From: an actinobacterium acMicro-4 | GTDB lineage: Bacteria > Actinomycetota > Actinomycetes > Actinomycetales > Microbacteriaceae | Length of the DNA: 64,000 nt | Direction: 5' to 3' | Assembly (NCBI GenBank): GCA_000754445.1 | Contig: JNSD01000002.1 | Coordinates: 62,001-126,000 of the forward strand | In this document: in pieces, positions 27,940 to 35,946 of the stretch | Numbering within the stretch: the first letter of the stretch is position 1 | Layout: every line of letters begins with the position of its first letter | Notes under the pieces: generated by a model | What the model was told of the DNA's origin: nothing | Database searches by the model: none | What the model saw: the letters and a program-made list of their open reading frames with translations, nothing else | Position numbers and translations under genes: made by a program

Positions 27940-28921
27940 GTGTTCTCACCAGCACTTCAAGATTCGCGATGACTCGGTTGCGAAGCTCCGGTGGGTCGAG
28001 CACCACAACATCCGAACCCCAGGACGTTAGCTCATGGGCAAAAACGTCGCCGTCGGTGAAGTGCACCATCAGAAGGTCCTCAGAACTCTGGGTCCCCACA
28101 CGGGCGCGCAGAGCGCTCGCTGCGTCGGTTCCAGGCTTCACCTGCAGGGTGGCGGTGTTTTTCTCGTAGAGCTCGTGCAATTCCTGGAGCGCCCGATCGG
28201 CGATGCCAGCGGGTCCCGGGAGCCCAGGGGCCGAGGGCAGCGGGCGCACCGTCGAGACTATGCGCCGTAGCAGGAATGTCCGCTCCTGACTGCTCTGGGA
28301 ATCGTGTCCCATGACGTGCCAGCGGCCCTCGTGATTGACCAGTGCCCAGGGCGATATGGTTCGGCCCGTCGCGGCGCTCTCGCCGGGTTTGAGATAGGAG
28401 AAACTCACCTGGATAGAGGTATCAATTGCTTCACGCAGCGTGGCCAAAGCGGGTTCCCGGGTGCTGAGAATTGGAGCGAAGCCCAGCAACGCTTCATCAA
28501 CGAGCGCGCCGAGTGACGCGAGTTTGATCTGCGCGGTCTTCGCATCGCGCGAGAGGCTACCTTCTCGCCACACTGCCGCTGCAAGGTTGAGCAGTGCGAC
28601 ATCTCTCGAGCTAAAGACGACGTCCTCGGGAAGGTCGTAGTCGCCCTTAGGGATTCGATAGATCGTGCTCTTGTTGTTTCCATCCTCCTCCGGAGGAATG
28701 AGCGCTTCCAGGGGTATACCAAGCTCCCGGAGCGAGTCTTTATCGCGCTCAAACCGGCGCTCTATGGTCTCTCGCGCCATACCGGCTTCGGTGTCTTCAC
28801 GGTAGCCACGCACCGTCGTCAGAATCTGATCCTTCGTGAGCCCCTGACTAGTAGCCATCAGAGCAAGAATCAGGTGGAAAAGTCGATCCTCGGGGTTTAC
28901 AGTGCTGAGCGAGCTGGCCAC
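27932..28921 (-). CDS. pafB: PafB, WYL-domain DNA-damage transcription regulator
   Basis: Forms the PafBC activator with the downstream gene. The N-terminal HTH (EDRLFHLILALMATSQGLTKDQI) includes the YREDTEAGMARETIERRFERDK recognition region, characteristic of PafB; the WYL domain has GRWHVMGHDS in place of a classical W-Y-L (about 215-225). GTG start at 28921; 329 aa. In mycobacteria it follows pafA, here it follows an FKBP gene. Confidence 0.92.
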   Translation of the reverse strand: MASSLSTVNPEDRLFHLILALMATSQGLTKDQILTTVRGYREDTEAGMARETIERRFERDKDSLRELGIPLEALIPPEEDGNNKSTIYRIPKGDYDLPEDVVFSSRDVALLNLAAAVWREGSLSRDAKTAQIKLASLGALVDEALLGFAPILSTREPALATLREAIDTSIQVSFSYLKPGESAATGRTISPWALVNHEGRWHVMGHDSQSSQERTFLLRRIVSTVRPLPSAPGLPGPAGIADRALQELHELYEKNTATLQVKPGTDAASALRARVGTQSSEDLLMVHFTDGDVFAHELTSWGSDVVVLDPPELRNRVIANLEVLVRTHG

Positions 28922-28956
28922 GGGCTCATCCTAGGGCGCCAGGCCCAAGAGCAGTG

Positions 28957-29934
28957 TTACTGGCCAATGCCCAGAATGTCGAAGACATACACCAGAGTCG
29001 AGCCATCAGGCACACCAGCTGGAGCCTGGCCTGCGGGATACCCAAGACTTGGTGGCACAGACACCAAAACCTGGGAGCCCACGGTCTGGCCAATCAGGGC
29101 CTGGGCAAGCCCTGGGATGACACCAACACCATCCCCAGCAGTGAACGTGTCGCGAGCGACCAGTGTCAAAGGAATACCCTGTTCGAAGCTCGTGTTGAAA
29201 ATCTCGCGGGTGTTCCACACGGCCCCCGTGAAGTGCGTGGTGACGAAGTCGCCTTCCTGGATGGCGACTCCATCGCCTTGCTTAAGAACCGAAACTCGCA
29301 GCTCCGTGGGAATGGGCGCGTTCGGGAAGCTGAGGCCGTGGACACCCTCGTCGGTCTGAACCACGGTGGGTAATCCCGACTGCGGAAGGCGTGCACTGCC
29401 ATTGGCCTTGGTGGGGTATGTCTGGTGGACATCAACGACTAGAACGATGGTGGAGTCATTGGTGATGAGCTCATCGCCCTCAATGGGACCGAAAACGTCC
29501 TCCACGGTCGTGGTCACAACAACCTGAGAGCCTGGTTTCTGGCACTCCAAGACGGCGGAGAAAACGTCCTCGGACGCGGCGTCGATGACGCGACGAACGG
29601 GGTTTCCTGGCTGGTAGTCCGAGCCAGTCAGGTACTCGCCAGTGGAGCCTAGGAAAATCCTGAGATCGAAGTCCACGAATCCGCCGACCCTGGCGGGTTC
29701 TCCCTGGCCGGGGTGGACGACGTTTAGTTCCCGACCGGTGGTCTTGAGCGGTGTGGGGAAGGACGCCTCGGCCACGCCATCATCGGTCGTGACAACGTCC
29801 ACCAGAGCCGACGCTCTGCCGGGCTGGTAGGGAGACTCGCACTGCTCGGGAAACGAGGCGGCAACGCCGCCCACGATAGCTACACCGGCGGCAAGGACAA
29901 CGATGGAGGCAACGGCCACAGAAACTTTAGACAT
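28957..29934 (-). CDS. exported FKBP-type peptidyl-prolyl isomerase, two-domain
   Basis: Likely assists folding outside the membrane. An N-terminal hydrophobic segment (about 5-27) acts as signal or anchor; no lipobox is seen, since the first Cys (about 32) follows SFPEQ. The C-terminal FKBP domain (about 225-325) is recognisable: GDFVTTHFTGAVWN, GVIPGLAQALIGQTVGS and VSVPPSLGYPAG. The region about 50-180 resembles a second, degenerate FKBP domain. 325 aa. It sits where pafA and other pupylation genes are found in relatives. Confidence 0.85.
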   Translation of the reverse strand: MSKVSVAVASIVVLAAGVAIVGGVAASFPEQCESPYQPGRASALVDVVTTDDGVAEASFPTPLKTTGRELNVVHPGQGEPARVGGFVDFDLRIFLGSTGEYLTGSDYQPGNPVRRVIDAASEDVFSAVLECQKPGSQVVVTTTVEDVFGPIEGDELITNDSTIVLVVDVHQTYPTKANGSARLPQSGLPTVVQTDEGVHGLSFPNAPIPTELRVSVLKQGDGVAIQEGDFVTTHFTGAVWNTREIFNTSFEQGIPLTLVARDTFTAGDGVGVIPGLAQALIGQTVGSQVLVSVPPSLGYPAGQAPAGVPDGSTLVYVFDILGIGQ

Positions 29935-29965
29935 AGTGTCCCCAGTCTATCGAGCCCTCCTGTGC

Positions 29966-30934
29966 TTAGGGTGATTCAGAACGGTCCGCCCGTTGCTTCG
30001 CCTGGCGCAGAGTTTTCCGAATGGTTTTGTCGTTTGCTGATCGCTGCCCGGTCGCACCCGGTGTCCAGGCTTCGATATCGTCCACGGAATACTCGGGCTT
30101 GGTGTGGTGGCGTTTTGTGGGGGGAATTTCAACCCCCGGCGCCACGATTCTGGTGGTCATGACAAACCCGGTGTGGCCAATCATTCGGTGTTCGGGACGA
30201 ACCGCAAGCCCTTCCACATGCCAGGGGCGCACGAGAACTTCCTCCGAGACGCACGGTGTGAAACGTCCGTTATCGCGGAGGGCTTCGACAACCCTGGAGA
30301 GTTGTGTTGCTGTGGCCACATAGACGGCTAGTACTCCCCCGGGCTCGAGCACATGGGCAACAGCATCGACACACTCCCACGGTGCCAACATGTCAAGAAT
30401 CACGCGGTCAACACTCATCGCCGGCAGTGACATCGCAACGTCCTGAACATCACCCACCCGGCAGTCCCAGTGGGATGGCGCACCGCCAAAGAACGTCGTG
30501 ATGTTGGCTGCTGCAATCTCAGCGAACTCTTCTCTGCGTTCAACAGAGAGCACTGTGCCCGACTCTCCCACGGCTCTGAGTAATGACAGCGTCAACGCAC
30601 CTGAGCCCACCCCTGCCTCCAACACGCGGTGCCCGGGTGCCACGTCGGCCACAGCCACAATATGTGCGGAGTCTTTGGGGTAAATGATGGCGGCGCCACG
30701 CGCCATGGAGAGAACAAAGTCGCCAAGCAGTGGTCGAAGCGCCACGTAGGGCACGCCATTGCTCGTCGTAATTACGGAACCTTCTGGTTTGCCAAGCACA
30801 TCATCGTGGGCGAGGGGGCCTTTATGGGTGTGGTAGCGACCCCCGGCCTCCAGGGTGATGGTGTGGAGCTTGCCCTTGGGGCCGCGCAGTTGCACATGAT
30901 CACCCAGGACAAAGGGGCCCCGGCGAACTTTCAC
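29966..30934 (-). CDS. trmI: tRNA (adenine-58-N1)-methyltransferase TrmI
   Basis: Methylates A58 in the T-loop of tRNA with SAM. N-terminal small domain (GPFVLGDHVQLRGPKGKLHTI), then the Rossmann domain with VLEAGVGSGALTLSLL (SAM motif I), ERREEF and VDRVILDMLAPWE (motif IV). The C-terminal extension about residues 270-322 is charged and lysine-rich. GTG start overlaps the HAD stop by four bases (GTGA). In mycobacteria trmI lies near the proteasome cluster, which agrees with the position beside pafBC. Confidence 0.93.
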   Translation of the reverse strand: MKVRRGPFVLGDHVQLRGPKGKLHTITLEAGGRYHTHKGPLAHDDVLGKPEGSVITTSNGVPYVALRPLLGDFVLSMARGAAIIYPKDSAHIVAVADVAPGHRVLEAGVGSGALTLSLLRAVGESGTVLSVERREEFAEIAAANITTFFGGAPSHWDCRVGDVQDVAMSLPAMSVDRVILDMLAPWECVDAVAHVLEPGGVLAVYVATATQLSRVVEALRDNGRFTPCVSEEVLVRPWHVEGLAVRPEHRMIGHTGFVMTTRIVAPGVEIPPTKRHHTKPEYSVDDIEAWTPGATGQRSANDKTIRKTLRQAKQRADRSESP

Positions 30935-31620
30935 GGGGTGGTTTCTCTTCTATGGGAGCGCCACGTCTCGGCCAAGCTCTCCAGGCCCCGGCCTTCCAGA
31001 GAATCCCAGAGTTCATGGGCGTAATCTCTGGCAATCTCCACGTGAAGTGGGATTCCGATGGTGACGGCACCGGCGGAGAACGCACTGGCTGCGCCGTAGC
31101 TGGAGTCCTCGAGCGCGACGCAGTCGCCAATTGCCACGCCGAGTGCGAGAGCACCCTTCAGATACGCCTCGGGGTTTGGTTTGGGCTCGCTGACATCATC
31201 GCCAGTCACAATCGCACGGAAAACGGGCTGTCCCATTTCCCGAGCTACGGCGTGCGCGAGGGCTTCAGCATTCATTCGCAGAGACATGGTGACCAGAGCA
31301 CAGGGAATATCAGCGTCGAGCAACTCCCTAAATAGCTCACGGACGCCTGGGCGCCAGGGAACCGCGGCCGCGACTTGGTCGAGCACCCGCTGACTCAGAC
31401 GTTGCACAATGTCATCTGCCGGCATGTCGACGCCAGCCTGCTGCAGCAAAGCAGCGGAATCCCAGAGCCCGCTGCCCACCAGCGCATACGCCTGTTCGGC
31501 GGACCAGGTGGCCCCGAACTCCTCGACCAGTTCAGATTCGGCAATCATCCAGTAGGGCTCGGAGTCGATGATGGTGCCGTCCATGTCAAAAAGCACGGCA
31601 GCGGGGAATTGTGCGCTCAC
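30931..31620 (-). CDS. HAD-superfamily hydrolase (beta-phosphoglucomutase-like)
   Basis: Phosphatase or phosphomutase of subfamily IA. Motif I is FDMDGTIIDSEPYW (Asp12, Asp14), motif II VTMS, motif III Lys in EPKPNPEAY, motif IV LEDSSYGAASAF. 229 aa from GTG 31620, which lies eight bases after a TAGACT -10 and so may be leaderless. It heads a minus-strand run HAD-trmI-FKBP-pafB-pafC-tatA-tatC-helY-lnt. Substrate not predictable. Confidence 0.88.
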   Translation of the reverse strand: MSAQFPAAVLFDMDGTIIDSEPYWMIAESELVEEFGATWSAEQAYALVGSGLWDSAALLQQAGVDMPADDIVQRLSQRVLDQVAAAVPWRPGVRELFRELLDADIPCALVTMSLRMNAEALAHAVAREMGQPVFRAIVTGDDVSEPKPNPEAYLKGALALGVAIGDCVALEDSSYGAASAFSAGAVTIGIPLHVEIARDYAHELWDSLEGRGLESLAETWRSHRRETTP

Positions 31621-31628
31621 AACCAGCA

Positions 31629-31634
31629 AGTCTA
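31629..31634 (-). promoter_or_regulatory. -10 element of the HAD-trmI run
   Basis: On the minus strand TAGACT ends eight bases before the GTG at 31620; there is no ribosome site between. It lies in the 62-base space divergent to the PAC2 gene. Confidence 0.5.
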
Positions 31635-31682
31635 GTGGCGCCTATTGTGGGAGGTAGAGTGAAGAATCCGAGCGGAGAATTC

Positions 31683-32537
31683 ATGACCCACATTCCCTTT
31701 TCTGACCACACCAGAGTGATGGTCGTGGCCTTCGAGGGATGGAACGACGCTGGCGATGCGGCCAGTCACACCGCGCAGATGATTATCGACCAAGCCGGCT
31801 TGATTCCGGGATTCTCGATTGATCCCGAAGAGTACTTCGACTTCCAACTCACGAGGCCGCTTGTTGAGCACGCCAATGATGGCACTCGTTTCCTGAACTG
31901 GCCCGAGGTGACGCTGTGGTCTCCTGCCCCAGACTCAGATCCCGCGCCACTTGTGCTCCTGGGGCAGGAACCCTCCAGGCTCTGGCAGTCTTTCGCCGCG
32001 ACGATGATCGACCATGCTCTTTCACACAATGTGGACGCCATGGTGTTTCTTGGAGCGATGCTGGCTGATGTTCCTCACTCTCGTCCCGTCCGGGTCACGG
32101 CCACGAGTGACGATGCAGCAATCCGGGAGTATTTCGATATTGAAAAGTCGACCTATGAAGGCCCGGTGGGCGTCTTGACGGTTTTGGCCTTGGCTGCCGC
32201 TGAAGTAGGCATCCCCTCTCTGCACCTGTGGGCCCATGTGCCGCACTATGTGCACACCTCGCCATCGCCAAAAGCTACGGTCGCGCTTGCCGAGAAACTT
32301 GAAGAGCTTGTGGGAATCGTGTTGGAGCGCGACGACCTTGAGGTCGAAGCCCTGCGCTGGGAAGAGGGCATTGACGCGCTCGCGGCCGAAGACGATGACA
32401 TGAGCGCTTATATCAACCAACTGGAACAAGCCAGAGACACCGCGGACGCGCCTGAAGCTTCCGGCGACGCTATCGCTCAAGAGTTCGAGAAGTACCTCCG
32501 TGGTCGGCCAGATCGACCTAGCTCAAGCGAGTCATAA
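31683..32537 (+). CDS. PAC2 family protein (proteasome assembly chaperone-like)
   Basis: Conserved actinobacterial protein with the PAC2 fold (VMVVAFEGWNDAGDAAS at the N-terminus, LWAHVPHYVH near residue 180, typical of the family). Function unknown. The C-terminus is strongly acidic. ATG 31683 has CGGAG six bases upstream; 284 aa. Despite the name, the family is not proof of a proteasome, and no proteasome gene is in the window. It converges on uppP with a six-base overlap. Confidence 0.85.
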   Translation: MTHIPFSDHTRVMVVAFEGWNDAGDAASHTAQMIIDQAGLIPGFSIDPEEYFDFQLTRPLVEHANDGTRFLNWPEVTLWSPAPDSDPAPLVLLGQEPSRLWQSFAATMIDHALSHNVDAMVFLGAMLADVPHSRPVRVTATSDDAAIREYFDIEKSTYEGPVGVLTVLALAAAEVGIPSLHLWAHVPHYVHTSPSPKATVALAEKLEELVGIVLERDDLEVEALRWEEGIDALAAEDDDMSAYINQLEQARDTADAPEASGDAIAQEFEKYLRGRPDRPSSSES

Positions 32538-33389
32538 GGGGCTAATCGCGCCGGTCGCAAGACCGACCATCAGTGTGCTCCCGAGAAGCAACCGGTAGAT
32601 CACAAAGGGCATAAAGCTTCTCGTTTGGATGTAGCGCATGAGCCACGCGATGACGCCCCAGCCCACCGCGAAGGCAATCACTGTGGCAACGAAAGTGTCA
32701 AACAACGAGAACGGTCCCGCAACCTCGGGTCTTAAAACGGCCGTTGAGAGTTCGTAGAAGCCACTACCGAGGACCGCGGGGATGGCTAAAAGAAATGAGT
32801 AGCGTGCTGCCGAGACCCTGTCATAGCCAAGGGTTCGCCCCATCGCAATGGTGGCTCCTGAGCGCGATACGCCGGGAATCAAGGCGAGCATTTGAGCCAT
32901 TCCATAGAGCAGGCCGTGAGGAACGGTGAGGTCATTGAGGGTGGAGCCCTTTCTCCCCCACCAGTCCGCAGCGGCGAGAACAAGCCCAAAGACGATGAGC
33001 ACGGTGGCGACCAACCAGAGTGAGCGGAAAGCGCCGCGAATCAGGTCTTGAGCAAAGTAGCCGACAATAACAATCGGCAGCGTTCCCACAACGATGAGCC
33101 ATCCAAGCTTTGCCCGTGATCGAGCCTCGTGTGGGGCGTCTTTCCACCAGGATGATGGTTTACCCAGTGACGCCCACCATCCGCGAAGAATTCGAGCAAT
33201 GTCCGGAGCGAAGTAGACCAGCACTGCGAGTTCGGTACCTATTTGGGTGATGGCAGTGAAAGTGGCCCCGGGGTCGGTGGCGGAGGGCAGAAATTCTCCG
33301 ACAATGCGGAGGTGGGCGCTGGAGGACACGGGAAGAAACTCGGTGAGCCCCTGGATGATTCCCAGCAGGACTGCCTCTAGAAGCCCCAC
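32532..33389 (-). CDS. uppP: undecaprenyl-diphosphatase
   Basis: Recycles undecaprenyl pyrophosphate to the monophosphate carrier for cell-wall synthesis and confers bacitracin resistance. Membrane protein with about eight helices; active-site motifs GIIQGLTEFLPVSSSAHL (N-terminal) and PGVSRSGATI are intact. GTG 33389 is preferred because AAGGAG sits eight bases upstream; the GTG at 33398 would overlap that site. 285 aa. Confidence 0.95.
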   Translation of the reverse strand: MGLLEAVLLGIIQGLTEFLPVSSSAHLRIVGEFLPSATDPGATFTAITQIGTELAVLVYFAPDIARILRGWWASLGKPSSWWKDAPHEARSRAKLGWLIVVGTLPIVIVGYFAQDLIRGAFRSLWLVATVLIVFGLVLAAADWWGRKGSTLNDLTVPHGLLYGMAQMLALIPGVSRSGATIAMGRTLGYDRVSAARYSFLLAIPAVLGSGFYELSTAVLRPEVAGPFSLFDTFVATVIAFAVGWGVIAWLMRYIQTRSFMPFVIYRLLLGSTLMVGLATGAISPL

Positions 33390-33510
33390 GTTCGACACTC
33401 CTTGAGTGGGCGGGCGGGAATCATGGCCCCAGGCTACCCTGCGGGGCAGTTTGGAGCCGGAACTTTAGTGGTAATGTCATGTCGGTCGCTCCGCGTTTGA
33501 CGCGGTGTGC

Positions 33511-33593
33511 GCGCGGGTGGCGGAATGGCAGACGCGCTAGCTTGAGGTGCTAGTGCCCGTAAGGGCGTGGGGGTTCAAGTCCCCCCTCGCGCA
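33511..33593 (+). tRNA. tRNA-Leu (GAG)
   Basis: 83-base tRNA with a seven-pair acceptor stem (GCGCGGG with CTCGCGC, one G-U), discriminator A, no encoded CCA. The anticodon stem CTAGC/GCTAG encloses TTGAGGT, so the anticodon is GAG at 33544-33546. A long variable arm (GTGCCCGTAAGGGCGT) marks a class II leucine tRNA; the T arm is GGGGGTTCAAGTCCCCC. It reads CTC and CTT codons. Confidence 0.96.
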
Positions 33594-33600
33594 CGCGACG

Positions 33601-33632
33601 TCAGGGCCTCTCACTTCGGTGAGGGGCCCTGA
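33601..33632 (+). terminator. strong hairpin terminator after tRNA-Leu
   Basis: A 14-pair stem with a single G-U wobble closes on a TTCG tetraloop (33615-33618). It starts seven bases after the tRNA and is followed by ATCTTTGTG. It insulates the mutasome promoter just downstream. The T tract is short. Confidence 0.8.
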
Positions 33633-33641
33633 ATCTTTGTG

Positions 33642-33687
33642 TGTCGGTGGATGTTGACAGAATCGAACAAATGTTCGAATATAGCTT
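33642..33687 (+). promoter_or_regulatory. promoter region of the imuA'-imuB-dnaE2 operon
   Basis: Two overlapping readings are possible. A sigma70-like version has TTGACA at 33654-33659 and an AT-rich -10 near 33678-33685. A second reading is TGTCGGTG (33642-33649), eight bases, then CAGAAT (33658-33663), resembling the RecA-independent damage promoter TGTCRGTG-N8-TANNNT bound by PafBC in mycobacteria, with one mismatch in the -10. The LexA-type palindrome lies in the middle. Confidence 0.5.
33663..33678. promoter_or_regulatory. LexA/SOS box
   Basis: TCGAAC-AAAT-GTTCGA is a perfect 16-base palindrome identical to the Gram-positive/actinobacterial LexA consensus. It ends ten bases before the imuA' ATG and overlaps the promoter, the position expected of a repressor operator. 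Confidence 0.88.
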
Positions 33688-33688
33688 T

Positions 33689-34390
33689 ATGTCCCCCACG
33701 CTGAGCCTCGATGCCTCTCCCCCGCAACGAGCCGACGTGCGCGAGCTCCAGGAACGTATTCGCTCCCTAGAAAGCACTCACGCTGACTATCCGGTGTTTC
33801 CGGTGGCCCCTGGCTTAGAAAGCCTTTTCCCACACGGTGGTCTTCGCCGGGGGGTGGTCTACGACATTGATTCTTCGCCCTCTCTACTGTGGGCTCTCAT
33901 TGCCGAGGCAACCTCGTCTGGAACATGGTGCGCACTCGTGGGCATGCCAGACGCTGGTCTTGCTGCCGCGGAGGGCATGGGGGTCAATCTCGATCGCCTG
34001 GTACTTGTCCCCAGGCCTGGAGAACAGTGGCTCTCTGTAGTCAGCGCTCTCATCGATGTTGTCGGAATTGTCGCTCTGGGACCCTCCGCGCCACCCTCTG
34101 ATCGAGTCCTCAGCACGTTGCTTGGCCGCCTGCGTGAAAGAGAGGCGACTATGTTGAGTCGCTCCGGCTGGTCCCGCAGCGAAGCCAGTATTAGTGTTTC
34201 TGCGCACCGTTGGCGTGGCCTTGGCGAAGGCCACGGTGTTCTTCACGAGCACCACATCAGTGTGGTGGTGCGTTCTCGTCAGAGCACTACCGCGCGATCG
34301 TGCGAGATGGTTATTGATGCGTGGGGAGCCCACTACAACCCTGGTGTCGCCTCCGTTACTGATATTTCCCGGCACCGTAGCGCCGGATAA
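33689..34390 (+). CDS. imuA': ImuA'-like mutasome accessory protein
   Basis: RecA-like accessory protein of the DnaE2-dependent translesion mutasome. About 233 aa; weak Rossmann/RecA-type fold with FPHGGLRRGVVYDI (a degenerate Walker A region) and VVRSRQSTTARSCEMVIDAWG near the end. It was identified chiefly by order: ImuA'-ImuB-DnaE2. ATG 33689 follows the LexA box directly; the longer open frame from 33641 would cover the operator and promoter. imuB begins five bases after its stop. The fold is divergent, so the symbol is context-based. Confidence 0.75.
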   Translation: MSPTLSLDASPPQRADVRELQERIRSLESTHADYPVFPVAPGLESLFPHGGLRRGVVYDIDSSPSLLWALIAEATSSGTWCALVGMPDAGLAAAEGMGVNLDRLVLVPRPGEQWLSVVSALIDVVGIVALGPSAPPSDRVLSTLLGRLREREATMLSRSGWSRSEASISVSAHRWRGLGEGHGVLHEHHISVVVRSRQSTTARSCEMVIDAWGAHYNPGVASVTDISRHRSAG

Positions 34391-34395
34391 CCGTG

Positions 34396-35946
34396 ATGGC
34401 TCGCACTCTTGTTCTGTGGATTCCTGCCTGGCCGGTTATCGCGGCTCAGTGTGACGATGAACTGCCAGGGGCTGTTCGTGGTGCAGCGCTAGCTCTTATT
34501 CATAAAGGCGCTGTGGTGGCGTGCTCACCAGAAGCTTCCGCCAGTGGTGTCAGGGTGGGAATGAAGCGACGAGACGCTCAGATGCGGTGCCCAGGGCTTA
34601 GTGTGCTGCCCGATTCGCCAGAGCGTAATCGCAGAGTTTTTGATCAGGTTCTTCTTGCGCTTCAGGACACGGTGTCCCAACACACTCTTGTCGAGCCTGG
34701 CATGCTGGCATTCGGTGCTCGAGGGCTCTCGCGCTTTTATGGTGGCGAAGAGGCTTCTGCCATCGCCCTCGTGTCCGCTCTTTCCTCTAGCGAGCAGGGT
34801 TTTCACTCCCGCGTGGGTATCTCTGATGATCTCTTTAGTGCGGTGATGGCAGCGCAGCAGACTGACCCCGCTCACCCGATTCGCATCGTGGAATCCGGGG
34901 CATCCTCGGCTTTCCTTGCCGGGTTGCCTATTAGTGTCCTGGATGACGCCAGCGCGGTGTCTCTTCTCAGTCGCCTGGGGGTGAACACTCTCGGCGAGTG
35001 CGTTGCCCTTGGCGAGAGCGCTCTTCGTGAACGTTTTGGTACCGCAGGAGAGCAAATCTACCGATTGGCAGCAGGGCGTGATGGGACGTGGCTCAGTCCT
35101 CACCATTCTCCGGTGGATACATCTGAATCGATTGCGTTGCTTGAGCCCTTGCACCTTATTGACCAACTGGCTTTCAGCATTCGCCACGCCACAGAGAATT
35201 ACCACCGACGGTTATTTTCTGCCGGTGTTGTGTGCACCAGAGTGCGCATCACCATCGGCTTTGATTCAGGGCAACCGTATGTCAGAACGTGGCTTCACCC
35301 ACGGTTTTTTAGCGCCAGTGAACTTGTTGATCGAGTTCGCTGGCAGCTGGAGTCGCTCGCCAGAGACTCTGCCGGATTGGGAGAACAACCGCCGGGTGTG
35401 GTGTCAGTGCGCTTTGAGGCGTTGCGTCCAGAACACCTGGGCGTTCACGAACCCGGCTTGTGGGGACAAGGCCCCGATAGTCGAGTGCACCACGTGCTCT
35501 CCAGGGTCCAAGGGATTGTGGGCGCACACGGTGTCTTAAGTGCCAGTAGCGCGACGTCGCGTTTTCCTGGGGGCACTCAGGTACTGACGACCTGGGGCGA
35601 AAAAACTACCGATGGCGAGGTTGGGCCGCTTCCTGGTGCCCTGCCTGAGCCTTTTCCTGGAACAGTATTTGCGCTTCCTCCGGAAGTCGCGCTCCACGAT
35701 GCCAAAGGCCGCACTGTGCTCATTGACAAGGCTGAGCTCTCTGCTAGTCCGGCCTCCTTGGTGTTGGGGAGTCGTCGCTTAGATCTTGTGTCCTGGGCGG
35801 GCCCCTGGCCGGTGACTGAGCGTTGGTGGGACCCTGCGAAAGCACGATACGCGCACCGTCTTCAAGTCTTGGACGAACGAGGAATTGGGTGGTTACTGAC
35901 AACTTCTGAGGGGCACCAGTGGCGCATAGAAGCTAGGTATGACTGA
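34396..35946 (+). CDS. imuB: ImuB, inactive Y-family polymerase of the mutasome
   Basis: Adaptor that resembles DinB but lacks the catalytic carboxylates; in mycobacteria it links ImuA' and DnaE2 to the beta clamp. The N-terminus ARTLVLWIPAWPV has no Asp in the metal site, and FGARGLSRFYGGEE replaces the S-x-DE motif. Little-finger and C-terminal regions follow; the end (GWLLTTSEGHQWRIEARYD) is typical of ImuB. 516 aa. ATG 34396 or GTG 34393 could start it. Its TGA overlaps the dnaE2 ATG by one base. Confidence 0.88.
   Translation: MARTLVLWIPAWPVIAAQCDDELPGAVRGAALALIHKGAVVACSPEASASGVRVGMKRRDAQMRCPGLSVLPDSPERNRRVFDQVLLALQDTVSQHTLVEPGMLAFGARGLSRFYGGEEASAIALVSALSSSEQGFHSRVGISDDLFSAVMAAQQTDPAHPIRIVESGASSAFLAGLPISVLDDASAVSLLSRLGVNTLGECVALGESALRERFGTAGEQIYRLAAGRDGTWLSPHHSPVDTSESIALLEPLHLIDQLAFSIRHATENYHRRLFSAGVVCTRVRITIGFDSGQPYVRTWLHPRFFSASELVDRVRWQLESLARDSAGLGEQPPGVVSVRFEALRPEHLGVHEPGLWGQGPDSRVHHVLSRVQGIVGAHGVLSASSATSRFPGGTQVLTTWGEKTTDGEVGPLPGALPEPFPGTVFALPPEVALHDAKGRTVLIDKAELSASPASLVLGSRRLDLVSWAGPWPVTERWWDPAKARYAHRLQVLDERGIGWLLTTSEGHQWRIEARYD

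Noticed and set aside
31683-32537. PAC2 protein as evidence for a proteasome
   Set aside because: The family is widespread in actinobacteria with or without a proteasome, and no proteasome gene is present here.
33641-33688. A start of imuA' at GTG 33641
   Set aside because: It would put the LexA box, the -35 and the -10 inside the coding sequence; ATG 33689 directly after the operator is more sensible.
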